Part shown: one piece after another, positions 12,180-23,398 of the stretch
Layout: each line of letters begins with the position of its first letter
How positions within the stretch are numbered: position 1 is the stretch's first letter
From: Dioscorea cayenensis subsp. rotundata
Taxonomy: Eukaryota > Streptophyta > Magnoliopsida > Dioscoreales > Dioscoreaceae
Length of the DNA: 64,000 nucleotides
Direction: 5' to 3'
NCBI RefSeq assembly: GCF_009730915.1
Contig: NC_052475.1
Location: forward strand, 31,247,016 to 31,311,015
Made by a program: the position numbers and the translations under genes
Notes under the pieces: model-generated
What the model was told of the DNA's origin: nothing
What the model saw: the letters and a program-made list of their open reading frames with translations, nothing else
The model's database searches: none

Positions 12180-15100
12180 CTACCCCTCAAATCCTCGAGC
12201 TGTAGGTCTGAAGCAGTTGATATTGCACAAGCTGACTGACCGCATGATTTCTCCAAACCTGCCACCATATGATTTACTGAGTTAGTATTAACTATTTCGT
12301 GACATATAAAAGTAAACTAGGCAATTGTGTTTATCAAACCGATCAATGCTATTTCTTGGCTTCTCGTGGTTGTCCATATGGTTGCTCTTCTTGTCTGAAT
12401 TGTCAAGGCTCTTCCTCGGCTTTTCCTTCTTTTCTGTGCTGTCTATTGGCTTCTCTCTTTGATCTGTGCTATGCCTATGCTTCTCCTTATTGTCAGTCAT
12501 TGGTGTTGACTTACTTCCTTGATCTGTACTTTTTCTTGAAATTTCGAAACAACCAATGCTTGGCCTAGGTGAATCAGAGGGATCAGAGCTTTTTGTAGAT
12601 TCATTTCGAGTGGCAGGTGATTGCTCCATGGCGGATATGAACTTCTTAAGGTGCCTTATGTATTCTGGGAAGAGTTCCAAATCACAGTGGTTCCCACCTT
12701 TAACCCATAAAGGCTCATATTTCTCTTTGCTTAACTCCCATAGCTTCTTGCCGTGAGAGAAATCAACTACATCATCCTCTGTCCCCTGGAAATACCAAAA
12801 GCAGTTCAAGGAACTTGTGTTTCTGGAAGTGAAAGGAAATCTACTTCCAAAGAATTTCTTGATAAATAAATGGTGAATGATTTATTTTTCTTGCATTCTG
12901 ACTCACCAAGTCATGATCCAAAAATGGCAAGAAAATGCAACACAAAGGGAAAGTCGTAGAATTTGTGGAGAAAAATTATGTTAATATCAACAACTCAGTC
13001 CTCTACCAACATAAGGTTGAAGAGAGGATTGTATTATTATGATACTATCAAATGCATAAATGTTCGCTAAACACCATTGGCATCCTAGGATCATTTCCCG
13101 ATTTCAAGGCTTCCCATTTCTGGCAACGCACTTAAGGCAATAGCCAATTCCTGAATAAGCTCAAGAAGTTGGCAAAAGTCACAAGCCTTTCTATTACATT
13201 TGAGTGATATAATATTAGCACTTTTAATAAATGATTTTGCATGAGAAAAAACAACAATTTAAAGCTTGGACCAAAGGATCTTCAAAACAAAAGATAAAAT
13301 GTCCTTCCAACAAATGCATCTGGGTTTATAAATTCCTATCCACGAAGGAAGCACATAATCTCATCATATACCTTTAGTATAAACCAACCTACAGCAAAGT
13401 TTTCAAATATCGTCAATCATGGTGGTATGCTTCCTATGCCTACCAAAATATCTCTATCCACAGGAAATTGTACATGGTGGTGTGCTTCCTATGCCCACCA
13501 AAATATCTCTATCCACAGGAAATTGCCTGTGTGATACATTTAGCTAACGAATGAGACACATAACTAATGTTGATAACGTCCTTAGATCTTGCTAACTCAC
13601 ACAGATAGCAGATTCTTGCAAAAATTCAGAAAGACAAGGTATCAGCATTTGGAAAACATAAATGCAAAAAAATTTTGCAGGGTTATCCCATAAGAAACAT
13701 TTAGCATTTAAATGAGTCTCGAGAATCAGTAGCAATTATTAAACAATAAAAATGGCAAACAACCAAGTTTCAGAAACATTACTCACATGAATAACTAACA
13801 CTGGGCATTGAACCTGCGGAATTTTGTCTATATTCTGCAATAGAGACAAAGGCGCATATTCATGTGTTAATAACAAAATAAACCAACTTATAATAATAAA
13901 GGAAAAGGAGAAATTTGAACCTTGTATATGTCAAACCAGTAAGTGTGCTTCAAAGGATACATGACACGCAGTCCAGACAAGATGGGGCTATGTAGAACAA
14001 CGGCCCTTAAGCAAGGCAATCTCATAGCTAAATCCAAAGTCGGGCCACTTCCAACTGATTGTCCATATAAAATGATATCTTCTTCATGAGCACCATAAGT
14101 CTCCAATAAACATTTATAAGCAGCCTCTATATCTGCATAAGTATTCTGTTCACTTGGCTGAAAGCAATGATAATAAAGATGGAATCATTTATCACATCAT
14201 ACGATGGCATTTTACAACAAATATATATACATATATACATATATATAAAGATATTATCTCAGTGATTCAAGTCACCTTTCCAGAAGACCTCCCATAACCA
14301 GAATAATCATATCTGCAGGAAATATTTTCTATATTAGACACCAAATCTTTCAAGGAAAAAAGACCAAGAATCTACTGAAGTACTGATTTACAAACCTGTA
14401 ACCAAAACATGCGCCATAAAAACTATGGGCTGATATCATAAATGCATTGGCCTTAAAAAACTGGGTTAATATCATAAATGCGTTGGCCAGTTTGGTCTTC
14501 TCCTAAAAACAACTAACCTGGACCAATCCAAAGTTTAGGTGGAAAGTGAAAAAACAAAAAAAACAAAAACAAAAAAAACAAAAACAAAACAAAACAAAAC
14601 AAAGAGTCTACATTTTCTACTGGAGCCACCACCAACCTTGGATTGGGATTTAAAAATTGCTAATTGCTAGGAAAGAGTGCACTTATGATGAACACTGACA
14701 TGAACAACAAGAAATTTTTTCCCATTATATATGAGATTAAATTTTGGATATTTGGAAATTATTCTACTATTACAATCGCATCCTCTAAAGTATCCTCATA
14801 TCTTCATCTGATACTTCAATAAATCAGGCACATTCCTCAAGGGATTGAATCATTTTCTGCACTCTAATTTACCTTGTCAGTAAATCCCTAACTAAATTCA
14901 GTATGATTTATAATTTTAAAATTCCATAATATATTCCTTTCATCTTTCCTTCTCTGACTTTTGCTTCTAGATGTTCATATCCATTTACCAAAAAATCGAG
15001 TAACAAAGAAGCAAAACAAACCAACCTAGAGAAACCCAGAGTCCAATCAAGTATAATCCGACAGCCAACCCAAATTTGTCACTTGCAAAAGCCAACAAAT

Positions 15101-17131
15101 GGACAAGCTAAACTTGCAGCACAGTCAATTGATCCTGAAGCAAAAAGACTACAAGTCATATTCTAAGATAAGAAAATTTGAACCACAAGGCATATTCAGT
15201 TCCACCAAATCTTGGTTTACAATTTGCCAGAAGATGATTACATTTTGTTGTGGAAAATTCAAATCCAAAAATAAAGTTGAACAGAATACAATACTGATAC
15301 AAATAAAGAAAATTTTTTTACCAAATTCAACCATGTGTCTCCTTATAATGGCTTATTAAAGCACAAAATTATCTTTTCCTTAATAAAAGAACCAAGGTCC
15401 ATTATTCAATTAATTCTCTTCTTTCTACTTCATAAATAAAGCCTATGCCGTCTTGTGCAGATTTAAGCCAGCAACCTTGCCTGTCAACCTTGCCCGTTTC
15501 ACGGTTCTCTTTTCATCCAAAACTTGGCATCTCCAATTAAAGCAACCACCCACATTAAAAAAAAAAAAAGATTTAAGCCAACAACCTTGTGCATTTTCTA
15601 GTTCTCTTTTCATCCAAAATTTGGCATCTCCAATTAAAGCAACCACCTACATTGAAAAAAGAAATCCTTTGGCATTGAAATAGATAAGTTACGTCTCCAA
15701 ATACGCCACTGAGCAATGCTGCAAGCCTTTTTGTTGTTTAAATCATATAATAAAGGAAGTAGTTCATTACAAACAGCTGGAGTACTAACTAGTTTTTCAA
15801 AGGCATCAGCTCTTTTAAGAAATTAAAAAAACAAAAAACAAAAGCACCCATCACCCTGTGTGTCAGATAAATTTATCTAAAGAGCATAAGGCACTTTTCA
15901 TCAACTAAAGCATCCTACTGAAAATCAACCCTGCCTTTATTTGAAAAGAAGAGCATGGAATATATAATATCTTAAACCAAATCCCCCAAACAAGGTAGAT
16001 CAAAAGGATAAAACTAAACAAAGAAATGTGCTGCTAGTGTTATCCAAAGGGCAAAACTTTTCTATTATGGCAGCAACTAAGCATCTATCCTGACCTTTAC
16101 CAATCTGTTAGATAATCAAAAATAGAAAGCACAAAATCACACCAACTAAACCAAAACTTCGAAGAAGAAACAAACCATAAAGGAATGTCTTGAAGACAGT
16201 ATTTTGTCTTAGGTTCAATATCACAGTCTTTGATGTAATAACTAAACAATGCAAAGTTAGCTCCCATAGATCACATCATATGTACATTATACCTAAGGCT
16301 CAAAAAAGTTAGCAGACCATTAATGCAGTTCACCAATTACTTCAATCAAATTAACATATAAACAATAACAATCTGTTGCTTTTGCAATTCTACACCATTT
16401 AAGTCTAAAACCCCTAAATTTCATCAACAAGAAGAAAAAAAATTATATATTTACCCATCAATCTCATCAAATAAAGCGTAAAAATCAAAGATTTCACATA
16501 AGCACATAACCTAACAGCCACAGATTAATTTTCACTTAAGGGAACCCAAAAATAACTCGTAAACTAAATTCTCAAAACTACACGAATTCAATCAGACCAA
16601 AGATTACCAATAGAGGGGCGAAAACAAAAAAGAAAAATAGTTTGAAAGGTTATGAGTCAAAGCAAACTGAAATCGAATTAATCACATAAAATAAATCATA
16701 AAAACCTAAACTTTAACCAAGTTAGCAACCCAAATAATTCATTTCCACCCACAAACAACCACACAAACATCAAAAGAAAAATCAAAGAAAAAAAAACAAC
16801 AACAAAAAGAGAATGGAAATGTAAGACCTCACCCCATAAGATTGACGCGAAGGTGCGTGCTGAGCTCGGCGAAGAGCTCGGAGAGCTGGCCAAGATCCGC
16901 GGCGTTGCCATGGGAATACAACACCGTGAGCTTCGCCGACGCGTGCCGGACATACACGGCGACGATCTCGTTTCCCCTCCTCGTTTCCAGAATCCTAACC
17001 TCCGCGTTTCCCACCCTTCCCGGCATCCCCTCGAGCGTGAGCCTCCCAACCGACGCGTCCACACGGTACGAAGGTGGCGTCGGCGGGAAGAAAGCGAACC
17101 TCGCCGCCAACGCCGACGCCATGCCCCCCAT
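12180..17131 (-). CDS. ABHD17-like alpha/beta hydrolase (probable thioesterase)
   Basis: Serine hydrolase of the ABHD17 group; animal members remove palmitate from membrane proteins, and the plant role is inferred. Six exons: 17131-16833, 14312-14276, 14157-13921, 13834-13787, 12785-12340 and 12258-12180, joining in phase to 381 residues. The N-terminus MGGMAS fits an N-myristoylation site (Gly2, Ser6), and [11 protein letters not shown] is typical of the plant family. The fold is visible in [30 protein letters not shown] and the nucleophile elbow YGQSVGSG (Ser146). The charge-relay residues are Asp211/212 in [10 protein letters not shown] and His240 in GGNHCDLE. A hydrophilic tail of about 120 residues repeats KEKxxxSTD/EKPxxSxD-like units. 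The last intron starts GTTTGATA, a weak but phase-consistent donor. Intron 1 is about 2.5 kb. Confidence 0.93.
13418..13527. repeat. 55-bp tandem duplication in intron
   Basis: Two near-identical copies starting CATGGTGGT at 13418 and 13473, lying between hydrolase exons 4 and 5. They differ at only a few bases, so the duplication is recent. Confidence 0.85.
15461..15665. repeat. 110-bp tandem duplication in intron 1
   Basis: Copies begin ATTTAAGCCA at 15461 and 15571 and share TTCTCTTTTCATCCAAAA and GGCATCTCCAATTAAAGCAA. The first ends in an A-run; the second carries a short internal deletion. They lie in the long first intron of the hydrolase gene. Confidence 0.82.
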
Positions 17132-18783
17132 CCCTCGCCGGAGCTCGGTGGGGAAACGCGTTCCCTACGAGAGGCCTCGCGTTTCCATCTCCGACGACGA
17201 AAAGGATCGACCCGTTGAAGAAGAGGCATATAACGTGCACTTCTTCGGTTCTTATTTGTTAACCAATGCCTTTTCTCACTTACAACCTCCTAAATTTTTA
17301 TATTATATATAAGCCCTTGTAAAAGATTAATAAATTAATTGCGTGTAAACAACATATTTATATAACTCCCTAGAATATCTATTTGTACATGCATTTACGA
17401 TGATTAAGTTTTAACATTATGAAACAGTATATGTGGATCATGAGTTTTATTCTTATTAAAAAAATATATAAAATTTCTTGTGACAATGATTTCAAGATTT
17501 TTTTTAATTATTAGTTTATTGGTTGGCATGTTTTGATGAAAAGAAAAAAAAAGTTTATAAAAAAATAAATAATCAATATTAGACTATCCCAAAAAATAAA
17601 GTATTCACTAACATGTAAGAGCTTCAAATTCCACCTAACTTATGATAAGTTTAATATGTAAAAACGGTGGAAGATCTTTCGTGCACAAGGTACTATAGGG
17701 TTCTCGGTGTGTGTAGAAGTAAATTTGCAACCCAATCTTTGTGTTACAAGTCTGAGTATATAGTTGGATGTTTAATTTTCACTCATATACATGTTTTTTT
17801 GTTATTATTTATCGTATTTGTCAAAAATAAAAAATAAATATGTAGAAAAAAAATATTTTAGTAAAATAATAACAACTCAAAGAGATATTTTCTCCAACTT
17901 TTGTTAATCCAAAAAATTATAATTTATATACAAATATATTAAATTTTTTAATTAATGAGGCATATATAAATATGGAACATGACAGGGTGATTTGTAAAAA
18001 GTAAGGGCCCTCATAAAATTAGAGAAAATGTCGGAGATGATTTTCAATTTTACAGGGGGTATTTCAAAAATTCATATATAACTAGAAAGCAGGTACAATA
18101 AAAGAAGGGATGTTTGATTAATTTCCATTGTGTACGTGGCAATTTATTATTAGCCACAATTTTTATAAAGCTCATGACTAGTTTTTTAAAGAATAAAATA
18201 AAAGACAAATAAAAGTGATGAGATGTTGCCACGTGTCAAGCAGAGCAGGATAACAGAAAGCTATGTAGACTGACGCCGACTGAGTGGAACGGCACGTGAA
18301 TGCTCGTGAAGGCACGTGCTCTTCCAAATTTAATAATAATTTATTTGACTTTTTTAAAAAAAAATATGTATGCAACTAGTTTTAAAAAAAAATTTGCTCT
18401 TCCAATTTTTCTTGCTTTTTGTTTCGTGTGTTTTTATTGTGTTGGTTGTTTGTATTCAGTGACTTTGTTTCTTTTTAATAAAGCTGTGGTTTATCCACTT
18501 TTTATCAAAAATTTAGTCCGAAATAATTTTATTTTCGTTCTACTTAAATTACATATGTACCCTGAGAAATTAGGTGTTCACTTATATATCCTTTAAAAAA
18601 ATCATATTTATGAATATAAGTTTATTTTTAAAAACATTTCAATTAATTTAAATCTACCTGATGCAAATTAAATTGAAATTTGCTGGAATATTTGATTAGA
18701 TTGTAATAATCATATGTTATTTATTCAAATTCTTGTAATTTGAAAGTGGAAAAAGACAAGTTCGTTGGTCCTCTCATATATAT
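17132..18783. other. Spacer upstream of the hydrolase gene
   Basis: AT-rich, no supported gene. Three CACGTG G-boxes stand at 18230-18235, 18293-18298 and 18313-18318, about 1.1 kb upstream of the hydrolase start and far from any other start. Confidence 0.55.
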
Positions 18784-18792
18784 TTACCTCAA

Positions 18793-18991
18793 GAGTAATG
18801 TTATATAGAACGAACAGATCACACGAAACTAGCCACACGAATGATGTGGCTGGTGACGTGTGATCTGTTCTCTTTTTATTTTATTTAAAAAATAAAATAA
18901 AAAGAGAACAGATCACACGTGATCTCTCTTCTCTCTCTCTCGTATGATCTCCCTCTCTCTCCTGTATGATCTCTCTCTCTCTCTTGTGACT

Positions 18992-19028
<37 letters not shown>

Positions 19029-19688
19029 TGAGTGTGTGCTCCCATCCCGGGAGCGGGGGAGACAGACGGCGGCCGGGAGTGGGGAGATGGACGGCAGCCG
19101 GGAGCGGTGGAGAGCAGCGGCACGGGAGCGAGGGAGACGAAGGCGGCCGGGAGCGGGGAGACGGACGGCCGCGGAGCGGGGAGAGGGACCAGCCGGGCGG
19201 GAGTGGGAGACGGGCAGACTAGCTGGGAGTGGTGGAGATAGACGGTGACCGGGATGGGGCCGGGAGCGGTGGAGACAGAGCAGTGGCCAGGGATGGGGCG
19301 GGAGCGGTGGAGACGAGCAGTGGCACCGGATGGGGTGGGAGCCGGGGATACAAAGCAGCGACCGGGATGTGGCCGGGAGCGGGGGATACAAACGGGGGCC
19401 GGGAGTGGGGGAGACGGGACGAGGGCGGTGAAGCAGGGAGAGCAGACGGGGACCGGGAATGAGGAGGCAGACGGGCCGGCACGGGAGCGGGGAGATGCAC
19501 GGCGGCCTCGAGCGGGGGAGACCAAGGACAGCCGGGAGCACACACTCAAACAAGAGAGAGAGATCACGTGTGATCTGTTCTCTTTTTTTTTTTTTAAATT
19601 TAAAAAAAAAAAACAGATCACACGTCACCAGCCACATCATTCGTGTGGCTGGTTTCGTGTGATCTGTTCGTTCTATATAGTATTACTC
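18793..19688. mobile_element. Non-autonomous Mutator-like element with long TIRs
   Basis: The ends GAGTAATG...(18793) and ...ATTACTC (19688) are inverted repeats of each other. They are flanked by a perfect 9-bp direct repeat, TTACCTCAA (18784-18792 and 19689-19697), the length typical of MULEs. Inverted similarity continues inward, with an indel, through GTTTGAGTGTGTGCTCCC near 19025 and its complement near 19535, giving long terminal arms. Each arm also contains a nested hairpin: GAACAGATCACACG (18812-18825, 18906-18919) against CGTGTGATCTGTTC (18857-18870), mirrored at 19567-19580 and 19656-19669. The left arm ends in a (CT)n run near 18990-19024. No transposase is present; the core is a GC-rich minisatellite. 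Confidence 0.87.
19050..19540. repeat. GC-rich minisatellite, about 25-bp unit, inside the MULE
   Basis: Roughly fifteen diverged units resembling GAGCGGGGGAGACGGACGG plus a CGGCCGG-like spacer. The block is strongly GC-rich against AT-rich flanks. It opens long Pro/Arg/Gly-rich frames on both strands, which I take as artefacts of composition. Confidence 0.82.
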
Positions 19689-19697
19689 TTACCTCAA

Positions 19698-20360
19698 AAA
19701 GACCACCAGCCCTCAAAGTTTATACATGTTAATAAGTACGTAAATTATTCATCATTATCTTTGTTTTTCTCTACTCTAGTGTTCGCTATGTTTAGTTATT
19801 CTTTTCATTATTGACAAACTTCTAGCTTTTTTTCTTATTTTATGTTATTTTTTATAAGTCTGGACATGTGATGTCTTGTGTTCTTGATTTTTTCTTTCAA
19901 TCAACCAAATTTATCTCTCCTGGGTCCAGCCTATCATATTTTGACACATGTCTCATGTGATGTTATTATATTTTTTTATTGTGATTGGGACAAGTCAGGT
20001 TTTAATAGACTAGAAGCAGGGTATTCTCTGGTTCCAAAACCAGGGGAGATGAGTTCCAATCAACCATGGTATATCCACTTTTATTAGTTTATATATATAT
20101 ATATATAAAGGTTTAGGGAGACCCTCAACTTGAGACTAGATCATATTACTTAGGTAACTTCTCAGCCCAAAATTTCACTACTGAGACTAGAAAACTGAAC
20201 TTCTTTCATTAATTTATAAATATGCTCCTTAACATATATATATAATTTGGAAACAACTGCTGTAGATGATATTTCCAAGCAAAACTTAAGGAACAGTCAT
20301 GCAAGCTCAGGTCCATATATAGACACACACATAAATATATATATATATATATATATATAT
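19698..20360. other. Spacer between MULE and peptide locus
   Basis: AT-rich; includes the likely 3' UTR of the peptide gene and an (AT)n run at about 20338-20360. No gene seen. Confidence 0.6.
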
Positions 20361-21720
20361 CTAAGGTTTGTTATCATGGCCCTCTGATTGTAAGGGTAGA
20401 TGATTGTTGATAGGAGGATGATGGTGAGCTCTTTCATGGTAGTCCTTGTTCAGCATTTTCAGAAGTACTTCAGCTACACCTTCATAAACATCTTCTTCTT
20501 GGAATGATGATGATGATGATGCTGATGATGATGGTTCATGATAAGAAATCTTTGCCACCTTTGTAGTATTTGATTGCTTCTTAACATCAATATCACTCTC
20601 TTTAAGTTTCATTTTCTGATCAGTTCTTGATGAACTTTTAATCTTCTTACTTTTGCAAGTATGATCCTGTGTCATATGCAAAGGAGAAGAAGGAGCAGCT
20701 TCTTATAATTAATTAGGGTTTTATCAATAATTGTATACATTATGGCTTTATTTAATTTATATAATTTGTAACATTAATTAATCTAGTTGCCATATATTCT
20801 TTTATTTTTAGAATACAGTTACATAAAATGAATAATTTACCTCATTATTATCCAATGAGATAAATGGCTCCTTTGAAGAGGTCTTGGCCAAGCCTGCACC
20901 AAAAGAATAATAACTTAAATGGAACAATAAGTATTTATTATTTGCAAGTAATTAATCCTCTTCTTCTTGGCAACCAATTAAGTTCAGAAACAAGATCACA
21001 AGCTAATTAATTAGATTGATGAACATAATTAGAATACAAGTACAATGCTTGGATTTTCTCTGTCTCTCTCCTATATATGGTCATCTAACTAGCTACAAGT
21101 ATATATACTTAAAAAAAAATTTAACTATAATTAAAAAGCCAAATGGCTTAAACACCTTTCTTGATCACATCTAGTTGTTCTTTGGAGGATGACTTTTGGG
21201 GAAATGGTAATCAGAACTGATGAAAGGGAGACTTCTCTTACTTAGTTCACAATCTAAATTCAACTCCTCTTTTGATCCTCCATGCCGACATTTCGAAAAA
21301 GACGAAGAATAAGATTTCACTTTCATCACTGTCTCCACAACTTTCTCTGATTTCATCTTCCTCCCTTTGATACCAGAAGCACTTGTGATCATTTCTGTAT
21401 TACTGTTTCTAAGTTTCTGAAAATTAACATGGATAATTAATTAACTAATAAATTATTATGCAAAACAAAATTGAATAACTTCTTTATATATATATACCTC
21501 ATCATGAGTCTGGACTTGTTGATCAGGCATAATACTAACTACAAAGTAAGATATGAGGAATATAAACTTCAGGATTAGTGTTTAAACATAAATTTAAAGT
21601 GCATGCAAAAAAAGAAAAGTAAATAGCTTTACCTTTAGGAAGGGCAATGGCTTGTTGTAGAGGGACCAAAGAGAGCAAAAGGCAAAGTAGTAAGGTTGTG
21701 CATCTTATGGATTGTGCCAT
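20361..21720 (-). CDS. RGF/GOLVEN-type secreted peptide precursor, module B (alternative end)
   Basis: Predicted second product of the locus. The signal-peptide exon (21720-21633) joins in phase 1 to exon 2B (20893-20841), then in phase 0 to exon 3B (20666-20361), giving 148 residues. The N-terminus MAQSIRCTTLLLCLLLSLV is a clear secretion signal. Exon 3B is Lys/Ser-rich, then acidic (QEEDVYEGVAEVLLKML), and reaches DYHERAHHHPPINN, resembling the RGF/GLV/CLEL mature peptide (Asp-Tyr for tyrosine sulfation, HPP, Asn-Asn end). It has one extra residue between DY and HPP and a 13-residue tail. No separate ATG plus hydrophobic stretch exists between 21170 and 20894, so module B must borrow exon 1 or be a remnant that lost its own. 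Confidence 0.6.
21171..21720 (-). CDS. RGF/GOLVEN-type secreted peptide precursor, module A
   Basis: Root meristem growth factor / GOLVEN / CLE-like precursor; known members are secreted, tyrosine-sulfated peptides controlling root meristem size and gravitropism. Exons 21720-21633, 21538-21498 and 21416-21171 join in phase (1, then 0) to 124 residues. MAQSIRCTTLLLCLLLSLV is the signal peptide. The middle is a variable basic propeptide with SKRS upstream of the mature region. The protein ends exactly at DYHFPKSHPPKNN followed by TAG, the 13-residue family pattern DYx5HPPx(H/N)N. Such precursors are usually about 80-160 residues, so length fits. Exon 1 may also splice to module B further downstream. 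Confidence 0.85.
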
Positions 21721-23367
21721 GACTTTTTAATGACCACTTGCTTTGTATATATGTTTGTCATGTAGCAATGCTTTATAGCAAAAACAGGAGAAGAAGATCA
21801 GGGTGTTTTATGTATTAGCTTGGTCCTTATAAAGAAGAAGTTTAAGGGTGCATGGTTGATTATGGGTCAAAGCAAGGACTCCAACATTTCTCATCTTTCT
21901 AATAAATGTATTACTAACTTGTAAACAAAGTGTTCTCAAGTGTGTCCTTTCACCATTTGACTATTGTCTTGTTTATACTTGTGTACTTGGAAGTACTAAA
22001 AAAAGTAATATCTAATGCAATGATGTGTTCAAAGTTCAAAGAAAGAAGAATACATTCTTCAAGGTAGCAAAAGATAAAAATGATCAATATTGAATATGGT
22101 TGATTAATTGATGTATATCATATTCTAAGTTTGTAAAACATTAATCACAAAAATAATACATTCTTAAGATTAAATATAGAGCTTTTGAACTTAAGTTTAA
22201 TATCTAGCGTTTATGTGATAATATTAGGAGAAAGGTGAACCACGAGAGAGAGTCAGGTATTTTACCGCTAGGCTACTACTGTAATTTATATAGCAATTAA
22301 TATTATTGATTTACTGATTTTTAATTAAAAAGTTTAATAAATAAAAAAACATATAATTATATAATAAAAATAAAACGAAAATATAACTACTAGTAGTAAT
22401 TGTAGAGATCGATGGCGGTGAGTGTGAAATGAGGACTTGATGGGGGCCGTCATGCATGCAACGAGGTTGAGCTTTTTGCCAACCCAAAGGTTTCTAGGGT
22501 TTTGCTATAACTTATTTTAGTATTATTATTATATTATCATGTGAGACTCCAGTTCCAATATATGTTCTAATTTCTAGGGTTTGGTCCTCGTTGCTTTTTT
22601 GCTTTAAATTTGTAGGTAATTAATTAAGACTAATGCAATGAAGTACACTTGAAGTTACAAACTTACAATACAACCATGGCTTGTTTTGGATTCAGATGGG
22701 AAAACACACGCACCATAAAAATAAAAAATAAAAACGGAGAATAGTAATCACAAAAAAAAAAAATATATATATATATAATTTTGTTACATAATGATATTTA
22801 AAAAACAATTTAATTTAATATCAGATACCCTTTAATATGCTTCATGTGCATTCCAATTTTTGACATCAGATACTCTCAATGTCCCATATTTTATTTATTT
22901 ATTTTTATTTTAACATATATATATTGAAAAATATAGAATAGCCACATGATTGGTTCAAACCCTCAAATTTTAACTAACCTTTGAGTTATAAGAGAAATAA
23001 AATAGTAACTACCATATTATAAGATATTTAATGATTTTATAAAAACATTATTTTGGTTGTTTTTATATTCAATTTATTATTATTATTATTATTCTTACCC
23101 ATTACTCTCATGCAAAGCTGGGTAAACTCACCCTAGACTCAACATGGAGTCTAGAGAGCAAGCTATATACCCGGCCCTAGCGAAGCTTGCTCATGCATGG
23201 AGTTTTTTTTTTTTTCTTTGGTTAAACCACACATATTAAAAGTCAAAACAAGAGTCATAGATATGAGTTACATAAAGAGGGGGAAGATTAGCATATAGTA
23301 TCCACTAGGCATGGATAATAACAGAAAAAAAAAAGACATATGGAAGACAAACACAACTTGAAAATGA

Positions 23368-23398
<31 letters not shown>

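Noticed and set aside
13418..13527. CRISPR-like or other regular array
   Set aside because: Only two directly adjacent copies without spacers in a plant intron: a simple tandem duplication.
16696..17312. Long frames on both strands over hydrolase exon 1
   Set aside because: Frame shadows of GC-rich exon 1; only the [12 protein letters not shown] frame matches a family and splices in phase.
18881..19640. Pro/Ser/Arg-rich frames of about 250 residues across the MULE, and Gly/Arg-rich frames opposite
   Set aside because: They arise from the GC-rich minisatellite and CT/GA runs, cross the TIR arms, and show no domain.
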